64,000 nucleotides of DNA from Diplonema papillatum (lineage: Eukaryota > Euglenozoa > Diplonemea > Diplonemida > Diplonemidae), in the NCBI GenBank assembly GCA_030068145.1, contig JAPJBO010000046.1, positions 372,001-436,000 on the forward strand. The letters run 5' to 3'. Shown here one piece after another: positions 1-11,600 of this stretch (positions are counted from its first letter, which is position 1; every line of letters starts with the position of its first letter). The position numbers and the translations under genes were made by a program. The notes beneath the pieces were generated by a model. It was given only the letters and a program-made list of their open reading frames with translations. It was not told the origin of the DNA and searched no databases.

Positions 1-399
1 CCTCGCGCTCGCCCCAGTGGCCTGGCGGCGCCAGCGGCTCGGGCATCGAGTGCGCCGGCGCGAGAGGCTCCGGCAGCGAGTCGGACGGCGCCAGGGGCTC
101 CGAGTCGTCGTCGTAGTCGGGGCGGTTGGTTGCGCTCGTCGCCGGCGGCTCGGTCAGCAGGGTGCGGCTGAGCTCCTGGTCGAAGCAGAGCGACGGGCTG
201 TCGAACTCGCCGCTCCGGCGGACCATCGCGTTGTAGACGTTCGCGATGTTCTGGATGGATTGCGCGGTGCCCATCCCGTCCGAAAGCTGCTCTCGGATCA
301 CCAGCGCCTTGTTGTGCGAGTCCAGCGCTGCTTCGTACTTATGCGACGACGCCTCGGCAGTCCCGAGTTGAACGTAGGTCGACGCAAGCTCGGCGCTTC
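1..399 (-). CDS. TPR gene exon 3 (partial)
   Basis: The minus-strand frame opens after the acceptor ATTCAG (AG at 401-400) and encodes GSAELASTYVQLGTAEASSH, a TPR helix pair, then KYEAALDSHNKALVIREQ and a second pair. After a short Asp-rich stretch comes a low-complexity tail with repeats of the type L-P-E-P-L-A-P. The exon is cut by the window edge. The plus-strand ORF over the same bases is Arg-rich antisense and is not a gene. Confidence 0.75.
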
Positions 400-2860
400 C
401 TGAATGTGAGTGGAAACACGGTTGGCTCAAAACAACGACAAAAAACGGAACGTCGAGGAACCGCCGGGGTGCCTTGGTCATAAGCTGGACGGTGCATGAC
501 TACACGGCAGGATGCGTGACAGGGAACGCGCGTGACTAACTACAGCGATTATGTATGACTAAACAACAGGATACATGGCACGACTGACCTGTAGCAAGGA
601 GCGTGCATGACCGAACTACAGGATGTATGACAAGGATTATGCATGACTAACTGCAGAGTGACAACCATCGCGCGTGAACTAAAAACGACTAAGATCGGCA
701 TGACTGCCATGCATTCTGCAGTTTAAAGACCGTGCCGTGCTTTTAAAACAAGCAGACAGAATGACCATACCGGGCATGCGGGCATCTCGGATTTGCACCG
801 CGGCTGTGAGGCAGTCAATGGCAGCTTCCGAGTCACCGACTGCTTCGAAGACATCAGCCAGCAGACAGCAGACACGCGCTGCGTTCTCCGACTGCGTGCC
901 TTCAGAATTGTAGATGGACAACGCCTGCTGATAGTTATCTAGCGCGTCGGCGTGTTCGTTTATCGTCGCCAGGACCTCAGCCACGTTGCACCGGCAGCCT
1001 GCGACGTCTGCGGAGGAAGTACGCAAATGAAAGAGCCAAAAGACGCATTACTTTCTGCTCCCGGAGTCAGTTGACATCCGCTTGTGTGTGTGACTCGGGC
1101 ACCCATCTTTTTGGTTCCGTGTTCACCGTATGCGTACACGCTTCACGTATTCGGCGGTGCACAACTAACCTGATATGAATATACCATGTTGACATATGAG
1201 TACGTCTCAAAAATACCTCAGGAATTGTGCCCATTTTTTATTTGCGACCAGGCGTTGCCATCAGTATAGACTTTCTCCGGCGTGCTGCAATTCCTGCTTG
1301 AGGGGACACAAAACCCCATAAAATCGAATTCTGGGAGACATAGAAGCCTCGCGGGAGTCATCTAGTGGCCAATCCGAGCTCAGACACTTCGTATAGGAAC
1401 GGTACGGGTCAGGGACACCCCGCGTGGCAATGCCTTTGTCGCAAATTGAAAATGGGCACAATTTCTGAGGTATTTTTGAGACGTACTCATACTACGTCAA
1501 GAAACATGACCACACGATTGCAATGCTCCTCGGGTCCGCTGATGGATCGAGAAGCTTGCGCTGAACAAGCCAGGGGCTGTCTTATTCTACGAAATACTCG
1601 AGGGGCTGTCTTGTGCTTAATTCGAAGGAGGCTAGGGGGGGAGAAATGTGAAAACGGGTTGAAACAATACAACTACAAAGTGGGTCTTTTTTTGTTGAAC
1701 GCTTACGCCCGCCACTGAACCCAGATTCACCTGTGTCGTGTGGGCTACAGCACATTTACCTCCTTTGATCTTTTGCAGCTGGCAGCCTCCTCAAGTATTT
1801 GCTACAAAGCAGGTGCTTATACAAAAAATAAGAGCTCGGCTGCTAAAAACTGATGGTAGTAATGATGGGAAAAGAGAGTCATTTTCGTTGAACGCAGTGC
1901 CTAGTCGTTTTTACGCAAAAGCTGGACTCAGGACGCAACTGAAGACACCACGGTTTGCGGTGACGAGCTTCTCGTTTCCTCCGGTTTGGTAAGAAGAGTT
2001 GTTTCCGTTGAACGCAGTGCCTCGTCGTTTTTACCTAAAAAGGCCAGACACAGGACGCAAGTTCTGAGTCCGGCCTTTTCTACCAAGAAAGCAGCCGTAC
2101 CTGACGAAGAGCCGAACTGCTCTGCGAGGGACAGGGCCTTTCGGTAGTGGAGAAGCGCGGCCTCGGGATTGCCCTCCTTCAGGTTCAGGGAGCCTATGGC
2201 GGTGAGGGCGTTGAAGAGGTCCGGGGACGGGACGGGTTCGAGGGCGGGCAGCGCTTGCGTGTAGTGCGAGAGGGCGAGCGACGACTCGCCCTTGAGCGCC
2301 AGCACGTGGCCGAGGGCGAGGTGGCTCGCCGGGATCGTCGGGTTGGCCGGGTCGCACAGCGACCGGCGGATGGCCAGCGCGAGGCGGTGGTGCTCGACGG
2401 CTTCGCCGACGCGGCCGAGCAGCAGCAGGACCTCTCCGGCGAGAAAGTGCGTGTCCGCCAGCAGCAGCGTCGGCGGCAGGTGGTCACCTCCCTTCTGCGC
2501 CTCCAGCGCCTTCGTGTAGAAGTCCAACGCTTTCCGCAGCTCCCCGGCGGCTTGGCAGAGGTTGCCGGCGGCGATGAAGGTGGCGCCGTCGACCGGGGGC
2601 TTGTCGCCTTTGCCGTACCTTTCCTTGATGGCCCGCGCCTTGCCGTACAAATCGAGCGCGTTGGCGTCGTTGCCGATCAGCTCGTGGGCCCGCGCCGCGT
2701 CGTCGTACAGCGTCGCGACCAGGAAGCCCTCGGGGTCCTCGGCGACCCGGAGGCGCACCGCCCGCAGCAGCTTGTTCAGAGCCTCCTCGCCGTCGCCGGC
2801 CGCGAGGCACCGCTTGCCCTCCACGTGCAGCTCGTCGGCGCCCGGCGGGGCATCGGCCAT
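1..2860 (-). CDS. TPR-repeat protein (kinesin-light-chain-like TPRs), 5' part, three exons, continues off the left edge
   Basis: Three exons join with perfect phase agreement: 2860-2101, 1007-771 and 399-1. The start ATG (2860) opens MADAPPGADELHVEG. Donors are GTACGG (2100) and GTATGG (770); acceptors are CCGCAG (ends 1008) and ATTCAG (ends 400). Both introns are phase 1, giving the joins SS-S-DVAG and MP-G-SAELA. About 463 residues are visible, carrying roughly nine TPR helix pairs with the ~42-residue spacing of kinesin light chain and related scaffolds (for example EALNKLLRAVRLRV, KALDFYTKALEAQ, DALDNYQQALSIYN, AALDSHNKALVIRE). The TPRs end near residue 400 and a Ser/Pro/Leu/Glu-rich tail follows with repeated P-E-P-L-A-P. 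TPR arrays bind peptides or other proteins; the partner is unknown. The neighbouring CFAP65-like gene is on the same strand, but a ciliary role would be inference only. Intron 1 holds R1 repeat copy 1. Confidence 0.8.
400..770 (-). other. TPR gene intron 2, with a degenerate tandem repeat
   Basis: A GT-AG intron of 371 bp, phase 1. Positions 490-665 hold about five diverged copies of a roughly 40-bp motif containing GCATGACTAA / CAGGAT(G/A)C. No gene is seen inside. Confidence 0.7.
771..1007 (-). CDS. TPR gene exon 2
   Basis: 237 bp between acceptor CCGCAG and donor GTATGG. It encodes two TPR units (EHADALDNYQQALSIYN and DSEAAIDCLTAAVQIRD). It enters in phase 1 and leaves in phase 1, matching both neighbouring exons. 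Confidence 0.78.
1008..2100 (-). other. TPR gene intron 1
   Basis: A 1,093-bp GT-AG intron (GTACGG...CCGCAG). It contains R1 copy 1 and, at about 1860-2060, two diverged copies of a segment with GTTGAACGCAGTGCC. A related downstream segment (GACGAGCTTCTC) also follows R1 copy 9 at about 61600-61670. No coding exon is seen inside. Confidence 0.7.
1592..1830 (+). repeat. R1 interspersed repeat, copy 1 (full length)
   Basis: Starts AAATACTCGAGGGGCTG and ends GGCAGCCTCCTCAAGTATTT followed by GCTACAAAGCAGGTGCTTAT and an A-rich tail. The ends are imperfect inverted repeats of about 19 bp. It lies inside TPR intron 1, antisense to the gene. Confidence 0.85.
2101..2860 (-). CDS. TPR gene exon 1 (start codon exon)
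   Basis: ATG at 2860 begins MADAPPGADELHVEGKRCLA. 253 codons plus one base run to donor GTACGG. It carries six TPR units. The upstream in-frame Met near 3067 was not chosen because the sequence between (MRARELLYTVLGN...) has no TPR character and overlaps a tandem repeat. Confidence 0.8.
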
Positions 2861-3088
2861 ACTCTTGCACCCCCCCTCAGCAGCGCCGCCTTTTCTTTCG
2901 GGCTGCTCCGCGCCTGGTGTTGAGCATTGAGTTCCGTAAAGCGCACGTGCCATGCAGGCAGGCGAGCACTGCTGTGTTGGGCATAACAAGAGTGGCTCAG
3001 AAGGTGTCCGCGCGTGCATCGTGATGACATTTCCCAGTACAGTATACAATAGCTCCCTTGCACGCATCGCGAATCACACTCACACACA

Positions 3089-3245
3089 GTAATCACAACA
3101 CATTTGCACTTCCCAGTGCAGGAAAGAGTACTTCCCTCACAAGCATCGCGTATCGCCCAGTAATCACAACACATTTGCACTTCCCAGTGCAGGAAATAGT
3201 ACTTCCCTCACAAGCATCGCCTATCGCCCAGTAATCACAACACAT
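3089..3245. repeat. 71-bp tandem repeat, about 2.2 copies
   Basis: Two near-identical 71-bp units (GTAATCACAACACATTTGCA...) and a partial third. A more diverged unit precedes them from about 3020. It lies 230 bp upstream of the TPR start codon, in the likely promoter region. Confidence 0.85.
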
Positions 3246-4225
3246 TGTCGTTTCCCGTACATGTCCGACACGTGTGCCGTTGCGTCGCCTTACGGCGGTA
3301 TAACTGTTGGCCTCCTTTTGACCGCGAATGCAGCTCCAGGAAACTGAGATGGACCTGATACGTGATATTCGAGGTTAGAATGTAGAGTATCTGAAGCGAT
3401 GGCCTGCATTAGTCACTAGGTGACTACTTCTTCGATCGTACGGTGGCATGCTTCAGGCGTTTGCACTCATTCGAATAATCGTCTTCGCGGTTGCTTTGCG
3501 TCCTTTCCCTTCCTCGCCGGTGGGCATGCTTCAGTAATCCGTACCACGGGTGGTGCTGGGCACTTCTTCTTCCGTGGGGGGGGGGTCGTCATTGGCGGGC
3601 CGGCGCTCGCCCTTTCGCGTTCCGGAGTGGAGCTTTCTCGCAGAGCTCGGGGTGGAATGTGACAACTGGGGTGCCACTCTATCGTAAAACTATGTGCCCC
3701 CACAATGTAGCAACATAGGGGCCTGGCAATTGTCGTTCTACTTCGGCGTAAAAAAAGGCCAGGTTGGCCAAGGTAATCGGGAAGACATCGCATCCATTGT
3801 TGTGAGTGAAAGTTCGCTTTGATTCTCCGGGATTTCACTGGCCGTCGCCTCATGGCTGCAATCTCCGTGTGTTCTCCTCGAGGCGTGGTTGGCCTCTCTG
3901 CACGGTGGTCGCTGCCAGTCACTCGCCACTTTGCTGCGGCGTCCTGGCGGCGCTGGTCCCGTGACGTGATAAACAGCGGCAAGCACCGCAGTGTAGTTCC
4001 GGGGGATAGGAGCGGACCGGCTTAGCTGCGGCAAAACAGGTTTGAAGGGGGGAACCCCCGAGCGAGAGAGAAAGAGACACCGTTGTTGGACAAAAAAGGG
4101 CCGGACTACTTTTAACAGAGGGGAGGCGGGGGAAAGAAAGATAGAACTGCAGGAAAGACCGACGGATTCGTGGGCCTCGTTCAGAACGAGGCAAGGGAGG
4201 GGGGTTGGTGAGGGGCTGGCGGATG

Positions 4226-4400
4226 CACGGTGAAGTCCAGCCTCAGAAGCTGAAGTGAAAGCTGGAGTTTAAAAAGCGGGTGTCACATCCGCTTTTCGGG
4301 TGTGGATTTGCACGCGTTTTGGCTGTGGCACACCCGCTTTTCGGGTGTGACTCGGGCACACCCTCTCTAACTCCAGCCTCTGAGGCTGGACCTCACCGTG
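4226..4400 (+). mobile_element. MITE-A copy 1 (175 bp, terminal inverted repeats)
   Basis: Begins CACGGTGAAGTCCAGCCTCA and ends with the inverse (TGAGGCTGGACCTCACCGTG); the arms extend inward over about 40 bp. The core carries repeated CGCTTTTCGGGTGTG motifs. A full second copy sits at 44818-44991 in the opposite orientation, with remnants near 53461-53513 and 57073-57175. No ORF, so it is a non-autonomous DNA element. Confidence 0.85.
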
Positions 4401-4894
4401 TGGCCAATGCTCGGCCCGATCTTTCCGTCCCCTGCCTGCGCGGCAGGGGAGAGAGAGAGGGTGGGAGAAGCCTTCTGCGCCGGCGTGACGCGGAGAACCG
4501 CGTTCGCGACAGTGCGCAGGAGCGTTCGCCAAGCTTCGAGTCGAGTGGCCCAAGTCAACCTTTGTTTTGCACCCTTCCACACAGTCACTACCGAATGGCG
4601 AAAGGCTGCAGACGAGGGGACCAGTGTGATGCCTTCCCGTACCAGAAGGAAGCTCTGCACACCGCCGGCGGAACTATCCAGCGCAAAAGAGCACTGGGCC
4701 CTCCATGCCAAGGAACCGCTCATGCATTGTATCTTGCAATCCGGAGGTGGTCAAAGAGCCATCTTCCTGCTGGGCGAACGGTCACGGATACCGATGGTTG
4801 CGGTGTCGTGTGGTAGCGTTGAGACGAAATGCAGCCGGCTGGTTGACTGGGGGCGTCGCCGAGGATTGGAGGAAGGCGCGAGAAGCTCCACATA

Positions 4895-5045
4895 TGGCTG
4901 AAGACACACCCCCGACTCCCACTCCGGATTGCGGGAGTGGTTTTGCGGTCGTTTGTGCGGTCGGCCTCACTCCCTCAAGGAGTGGCACTCCCTCAATGCG
5001 GGAGTGGCCACTCCGCACTTTTTCACTCCCGCATTGACTCAGTTA
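4895..5045. repeat. GGGAGTG-rich palindromic repeat, copy 1
   Basis: Alternating CACTCC and GGAGTG blocks with GCGGTCGTTTGTGCGGTCGG. The same arrangement recurs at 53222-53340. Strong self-complementarity suggests a foldback or MITE-like element. Confidence 0.65.
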
Positions 5046-5107
5046 TGTGGCTGCTGAAGTCCGGGGTGCACGCAACTCCCGGGGGGGTACTCACGGGGGC
5101 TGGGTCG

Positions 5108-5602
5108 TCATGCGGTGGCGTTGAGCCGGACAGCGGCCTGCTGGGCGAGACGGAGGCGGGGCTGGCGGGGAGGCACCAGGGATGCTTCGGGGTTGCCCGC
5201 GTTGTCGATGGACTCCTGCAGCACGTCGAAGACGAGCGTGTCGAGCACCTCTTCCAGGAAGCACTGGAACTCGCCTGCCTGCAGCAGCCGTTTCCTCTCC
5301 CGGTCCTCGTGCGCGGCGCACAGCAGGTCGTACTCTTTCGCGAGCAACCCGCAGTCGACGACACGGTCCGCCGGCACACCCACAGACTCCTCCCCGCCGT
5401 CCAGCAGCACGCCCACTCGGCCCCTGCTGTGGCCTTGCACGACGCCCCGCCTCTCGGGTTCGCCGGCCGCTTCGTCTGCCTTAATCAACACGTGCGTGCC
5501 CGCCTTCAACCGCAGCCTGCCAGCTTCTCCCGACGGCATCGCCGGCGGCTTCGAGAACTCGGAGAAGAACCGAACGGGCGTCTCGTCGAGTTCTTCATAA
5601 GC
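5108..5602 (-). CDS. CFAP65: CFAP65-like gene exon 5 (terminal)
   Basis: Acceptor TTCTCAATTCCGCAG (AG at 5604-5603) is followed in phase 0 by AYEELDETPVRFFSEFSKPP and 164 codons to a TGA at 5110-5108. It includes RLRLKAGTHVLIKADEAAGE and the amphipathic FLEEVLDTLVFDVLQESIDN typical of the C-termini of these axonemal proteins. The Met near 5701 lies in the minisatellite and is not the start. Confidence 0.72.
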   Translation of the reverse strand, partial: AYEELDETPVRFFSEFSKPPAMPSGEAGRLRLKAGTHVLIKADEAAGEPERRGVVQGHSRGRVGVLLDGGEESVGVPADRVVDCGLLAKEYDLLCAAHEDRERKRLLQAGEFQCFLEEVLDTLVFDVLQESIDNAGNPEASLVPPRQPRLRLAQQAAVRLNATA

Positions 5603-8600
5603 CTGCGGAATTGAGAAAATAAACCCCAGGGCACCGCTCTTTAACACTCGCACTCCTGGACGCACTCTTCTCCACTCACTCCTGTACGCACTCTTCTCCA
5701 CTCACTCCTGTACGCACTCTTCTCCACTCACTCCTGTACGCACTCTTCTTTACTCACTCCTGTACGCACTCTTCTCCACTCACTCCTGTACGCACTCTTC
5801 TTTACTCACTCCTGTACGCACTCTTCTCCACTCACTCCTGTACGCACTCTTCTCCACTCACTCCTGTAAGCACTCTTCTTTACTCACTCCTGTACGCACT
5901 CTTCTCCACTCACTCCTGTACGCACTCTTCTTTACTCACTCCTGTACGCACTCTTCTCCACTCACTCCTGTACGCACTCTTCTCCACTCACTCCTGTAAG
6001 CACTCTTCTTTACTCACTCCTGTACGCACTCTTCTCCACTCACTCCTGTACGCACTCTTCTTTACTCACTCCTGTACGCACTCTTCTCCACTCACTCCTG
6101 TACGCACTCTTCTCTACTCACTCCTGTACACACTCTTCTCTACGCACTCTTCTCTACTCACTCCTGTACGCACTCTTCTCTACTCACACCTGTACGCACT
6201 CTTCTCAACTCATTCCTGTACGCACTCTTCCTGTACACACAAAACTCAAGAGCTAACCAATCCCTGCATGGCTCGTACCTACCCCCTCCGTGTTTGTTTA
6301 CTGGTAGATAAGAAGGTATACCTGCTCAATGAGAGGGTCGTGGACGACTTCCAGCATGATCTCCGCGAGATACCCGACAGCAAAGTCGATCTCAGCTGCG
6401 ATCGGATGCCCGCCTGCCAGCGTAGTCAGGACGGGTTCAGGATATGCGCACGGGTAAGCGTCCTGGGCCTGAGGGTGGTATTGGTGTGCTTGCAAGGACT
6501 CTCCAACCAGCGAGCCCAACAGTCTAAGGCCTCGTTGCGTGGGAGCAAATGACCAAGGGACTGCCATGGCGGCCAATGAAGACTTCGGAAACGGTCGCGT
6601 TGGTAGAAACGGTGAACAAGCCAATGAGGAGAGCGCGCCGCTGATCCGAAGCAGGGATTTGTGATGCCTGGCATCATGCCAGAATCAGAGCCGGGGGACA
6701 AGTTGGTCCCTTTTTTGGGGGGGAAACTTAGTTTAATGTTTAGCAGAACGCTGCCTTGCATGCATGTTTGATGCTAGCATCAAGTCTTCGTCGAAGAAAG
6801 TGTAAAACAAAATAGGGGAAAGGGAAAAAGGGTAGCAGGGAGTGTAAGACTCCGCAGGTAGGGTCTGGAACCTTGAGGGACTATTCCTCTTTTTTTCTTT
6901 TTTTCACCGCGGTTTTTTTTTTTTTTTTCCCGACGACAACTAGTGTCAGACTTGCCTACCCGAAGGCAGTTGATTCCTTTAGGCAAGATTTCTCTACCGG
7001 CGGAAGTTGTTTGGGTTAACGTCTTTTTTTTTTTTTTTGTCTCGCGCCGTCTCTATAAGAAAAGAAGAATTCGTAGTCCCGCCTCGTTCGCCCTCTAGGT
7101 GTCCCGCTCGCAAAGATAAAACCAAAACTCTCGATAGTGTCCACATTTCTCATATCGGCTATTTCGGTGCCGGGCTTCTTAGACCGAATACGTCGTGATC
7201 AGCGTCGACCATCGGGCGGCGAGCGGGTCATCGCACAGGGCTTTCACGCGTCTCGCGACGTGTAGTACCGCCGGCCCGTGCTTCAGCGCAAAGTCTTCAA
7301 GGAGCTCTTTTACCACCGGCGGGCGACGCGTTGTGGCGCTTCGGATGTCCGACACTTCGTTGTGTGTGTCGTCGTCGGCAAGCAGCACGTGTTCTGCGGT
7401 CGCCAGCTCGCAACACCGTCTACACTGCACGCGGGTTCCCTTCGGCAGTATCGACCTTCTCACGATCGCGAGCAGGAGGTCCACCGCCCCTGGGACCGTC
7501 TCCAGCGCCCTGAGGGTGCTTCCTCTCGTCGTCTTCCCCGTCGCCATCTGCCGAATCGCCCTCGTCGCGGTCTTCGCTCGTCCGTACTGGCACACTCGCC
7601 GCACGTACTCGGCTGGTCCCTCCAGCTGGGGGAAGTTCCCGGCTGCGAAGCAGCATACTGCCTTCTCCCCGTTTCTCCAGTGGAGGTGTTCCACATCCAA
7701 CGCCGGCGTTCCCTCACGTAGAGTGATCGACGCCGCCTCATCCGCCCGGTTGATGTGCTGGTTTTCCGCGTGTCCCTTACTCCACCGCAGGCACTCCGCG
7801 TACTCGCCAAGGCACTCTGCCACCGGGTCTCCGATACGTCTCCGCTGCACTCGTTGTATTGCAGCCTGACTGTCGCAGTACCAGACCAGCTGGTTGGCCA
7901 GCACTCCGCAAATCCTCAACGCCGTTGCCAGGAGCAGCATCGCCGCCAATTCAGCGTCGGTACTCGATGTAACCGTCCCTCGCAGGACGGCGCCGATCTT
8001 CTTCGCGCCGATCGATACACCTACTGACCCACGTGCCTCTTCTTCTACGAAACCGCCGTCGCTCGCCACTACGGTGTTCCGTGTTCCTCTGCACTGTGAA
8101 TTCACCAGCTTCACGGTCTGAGCAAGAAGGCTTGCCCCTTCTGCTGTCTCTCGAGGGGCCCTGCGGCGGAAGCCTTTCGTCGGGAGGTCGTCCCCCACTC
8201 CGTCCCGCTTAAACGCCAAATACGCCCTCGTTTGCTGCATTGAGGCATAGGACTCGACGGTTTGGCACGCGTACCCATCCTTGCAGCCAGCGAATTCTTT
8301 AATGCCCCGGCTGTAGCGGTGCTTCGGGAGTAGGCTCGACTGTGCTGCCGTCAGCTTCGGTGCTCGGGGGTCGAAACAGGTCGACAGACTGTGCATCGAG
8401 AGGGTGGGGAGCACATGTGTCGTGTAGAACGCGCACCTTCGCCGGGTAGAACGGTACAGGTGCGAGTTCGTGTAGTCCACGAGTCTCGCTACCCTCTCCA
8501 GCTTTTTTGCGCCATTTTCACATCCTCCGGCGTGTCTCTTCGCGTGTATGCACACGCCCAGCAGCACGGCCTTGTCCACGGTCTCACGGACGGGGTTCGA

Positions 8601-11600
8601 ACTCCACTCAAAGGAGCTTTTCGCCACGACCACGACTTTCTTCTCCTCTAGCTCCAGCCCCTTAGAATTCGCCCAATTCTGCACTCTTCCGAAAGTGTAC
8701 GGGAGTCGAGCTCTTGTCGTGCGAGCGACCAAATCGTCGACGTACATTCGCGCGTCTGCTTCCGCCGGGGGCTCACAGGTGTACACGATGAAAAGGAGCA
8801 CGCTTAGCGGCGAACCCTGCAAGACCCCGCGGTTGAGGGCAACGGGCGCCGTGAAACCTTCGTGATGCGCAATCGTCACCGCTTGGTTCTCGATAACCCT
8901 TGCTATTGTTATTGCCCACTCGGGGCCTAACCTGCGTCCAACTGTCTCTATTAGCCTTCCGTGGGGAATCGAGTCGAAAGCGGCCATCACGTCCACAAGC
9001 AACAGCAGGTGCTCGTCGTCCTCGTTCGATGCAACGTCGGACTCCAGCCACTCCTTCGCAAACAAAGCTACCTGCGCCGCTCCGCTGCGTTGCCCGCAAC
9101 CGTACTGGAAGCCGCAGCGCTTGACGTACTCTAGGACCAAGGGTCTCATCTTCAAGTACACCGCGGTATGGAGCAACTTTGCGAAGAGGGGCATGATCGC
9201 AATCGGTCGGTACCCTCTCGGATCGGAAGCCCTCAGCATCTTCCCTTTCCAGAAGAGAAACACCCAGGCCACTCTCTGTCGCTCGGGAACTCCCTCACGG
9301 ACCCATCTGCTTAGTTCGACTGACGTCGCTGCAATCGCTTCGTCTTCCATTTTCAGCAGAAACTTCGGCGAGAAGTCAGAGGTCCTCGCAGTGGGTCGAA
9401 CGGCTTTGGCGGCTTCTCTTATATCGTCGGGGGAGATGGCTATCGGGTTGGCGTTCCTTGGAAGTAGCACCGGAGGTTGCGGGACGTCGGATGCGTACTT
9501 CTTCCGGAGAAAACTCGTGAAGTCTTCCGGGTTCTCTAACAGCGGGGGCTGGTATGGTGCAGCAAGATTCGGCGATTTCCGCAGGGGGGCTAAAACGTCC
9601 AGCTTCCTCCGGATGCATCGAATTTCGGCGTTCAGCCTTCGTCTCTGCTCTACATCGGCTTCGCCCCGTGCTACCATCCTTCGGTGAAGAGCTTTCTGCA
9701 GGCGGGCGGTTTTCGTGCCGCGGGGCTGGGGTGGGGGTGCTGCCGCACTGGCGTCCAAGGCGTCTAGAAGCTCAGGAAAGGTCGCCTGGTGCAGGCTCTG
9801 GCGCGCGGCTGGGTACCCCATCGCTGGGGGCCTCCTCATGTACTTATCGAAACTGAGGGCCAGTATCGCGTGGTCACTTCCGCCGGTGAAGCGGATGAAG
9901 TCCAGGCTCCATCTTGATCTACGTGGAACGAAAGCTCTGTCCAGCGAAGAGTTTGCATTCGATCTCGAGAACGTCGTCCGTGACCGCACCAGCTCTTGTA
10001 CATGCTCTTGTCGCATCCGCCTCTCCACCTGGGGGGTCGTCCTCGGGTTGAAATCGCCGACTACTGCCAGGTCGGTCGAGCATTCTCTTGCTCGGAGCGC
10101 TATCCATTCTCCAAGTCGCTCTACGAGCACGTCGCGCTTGTGACACGGTACGTACACACTCACTACCCTCAGCGTCTCTCCCGCTATTCGAAGGTCGGCA
10201 CTGCACGCACCATACCCCGAGTAACATTGCGAGACCGTCACTGTGGATTGTCTTTTCACAAGAATGGCCGTTCGTGCTATGGGGCGGTCGCCGGAATAGG
10301 GGCAGACCCCTATCACAACTACCGCCCACCCGGCCCGAGCAGCGTATTCCCGGAAAACGGTGGGTTCACGGCCGATTTCGTTCACCGCCAGCAGATCGGC
10401 GGCAGGCAAGCGGGCGAAGTATCTCTCCAGACACATCTTTGCGGAGGCGTTGCACGACAGCAGCAGTATTCGTCTCTCGAGCGGTAGGAAGCCGTGGGCT
10501 CTCACGGCCGGTATGATCAAGGGGAGCACTTGTCGAGGGGCAGGGGTCGACCCCGGCGGCGCATGGTTCGCTCCTCCGGGCGGGTCGGTCAAAGGGCGGG
10601 GCTGGGAAAGGCAAGGTACTCTAGGACGTGCGAGATTGTTTGACTGCGATGGTGGAGTTCGACATGGGGTGACGGGTGCGATTCTTGCTTGAACTTGGGG
10701 TAGCATGGGGGGGGGCTCGGTGATGACATCGGTCGGCCGCTCGTCTTCCGGTTCGGAGGGGGAAGCGTCTGATGTGACGGGGGAGGAATTGACTGATATG
10801 ATATTTGCTCTTGAAGTCAGGTCGGTTCGGTTGATTGGTTCGGGGGAGCCAACCCCGGTTAATAGCTTCCACCATCGGGGTCACTCTCTGTTCTGGTCCT
10901 CACCGCCGGCGGCGTCGCCCCTGACCCCTCCCCCGGCTCAAGCATACGTTTGGGCGCAGGCGTTGCCGGGGCCGCGTCCGCGGCCACCCTGCCAGTCTTC
11001 CCGCCCCGGCCGCGCCCTCCCCTCCCTCTCTGTTGGGTCCCTGCCGGCTCTGCTTCCAGTGCGACGCCCCGGCCCTGCCGCGTTTCTCCACCCTTCTCTG
11101 CCGCAGGGCCCGTTTCGCCGTCCGATAGCAGCTCCATCTCGTCGCTTCGAGGGGTACCACCACCGCCTCCCCTTCGCACTACCTCAGCGCTGGAGTCCGC
11201 CTCGGCTTCCACGATGTTTGCAAGCTTTCCAAACTGCAGTTTCCTGCCCATAATTCTGTACTCGGCTCTCTGCAGTGCCGCCTCCTGGTCATCGCTCAGT
11301 CCTCGTATCACGAAACCGTTCTTTCCCTTTCCCATCCCGTACACAGGCTCCACCTCCCATCCGTCGAAGATCCCCATCTCACCCATGATCATCCTGACCT
11401 CGTACTCCCCCAGGAATCGGTCCACACCAACCACGCCGTACTCGGCCTGGATCCGATCCCAGTACCTGTCCTTCTCCCGTCGCGTCTGCTCCCTCGACCG
11501 CACGAATACACCATCCTTCTTCAATGCGATCGAAGCGCTGTCGAGGTATTCCGCCAACTTCAGTATACCGGCCTCCGTCGCGTTGTCCGCGAACAGCCGG

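Larger units (their letters stand above)
2861..5107. other. Intergenic stretch between the TPR gene start and the CFAP65-like gene end
   Basis: No gene is seen. It holds a 71-bp tandem repeat (3089-3245), a MITE-like element (4226-4400) and a second palindromic repeat family (4895-5045). The ORFs in the G-rich 3.4-4.9 kb part have no recognisable domain. Confidence 0.6.

Noticed and set aside
17-403. Plus-strand 128-codon Arg-rich ORF
   Set aside because: Antisense to TPR exon 3, which has TPR motifs and matching splice phase.
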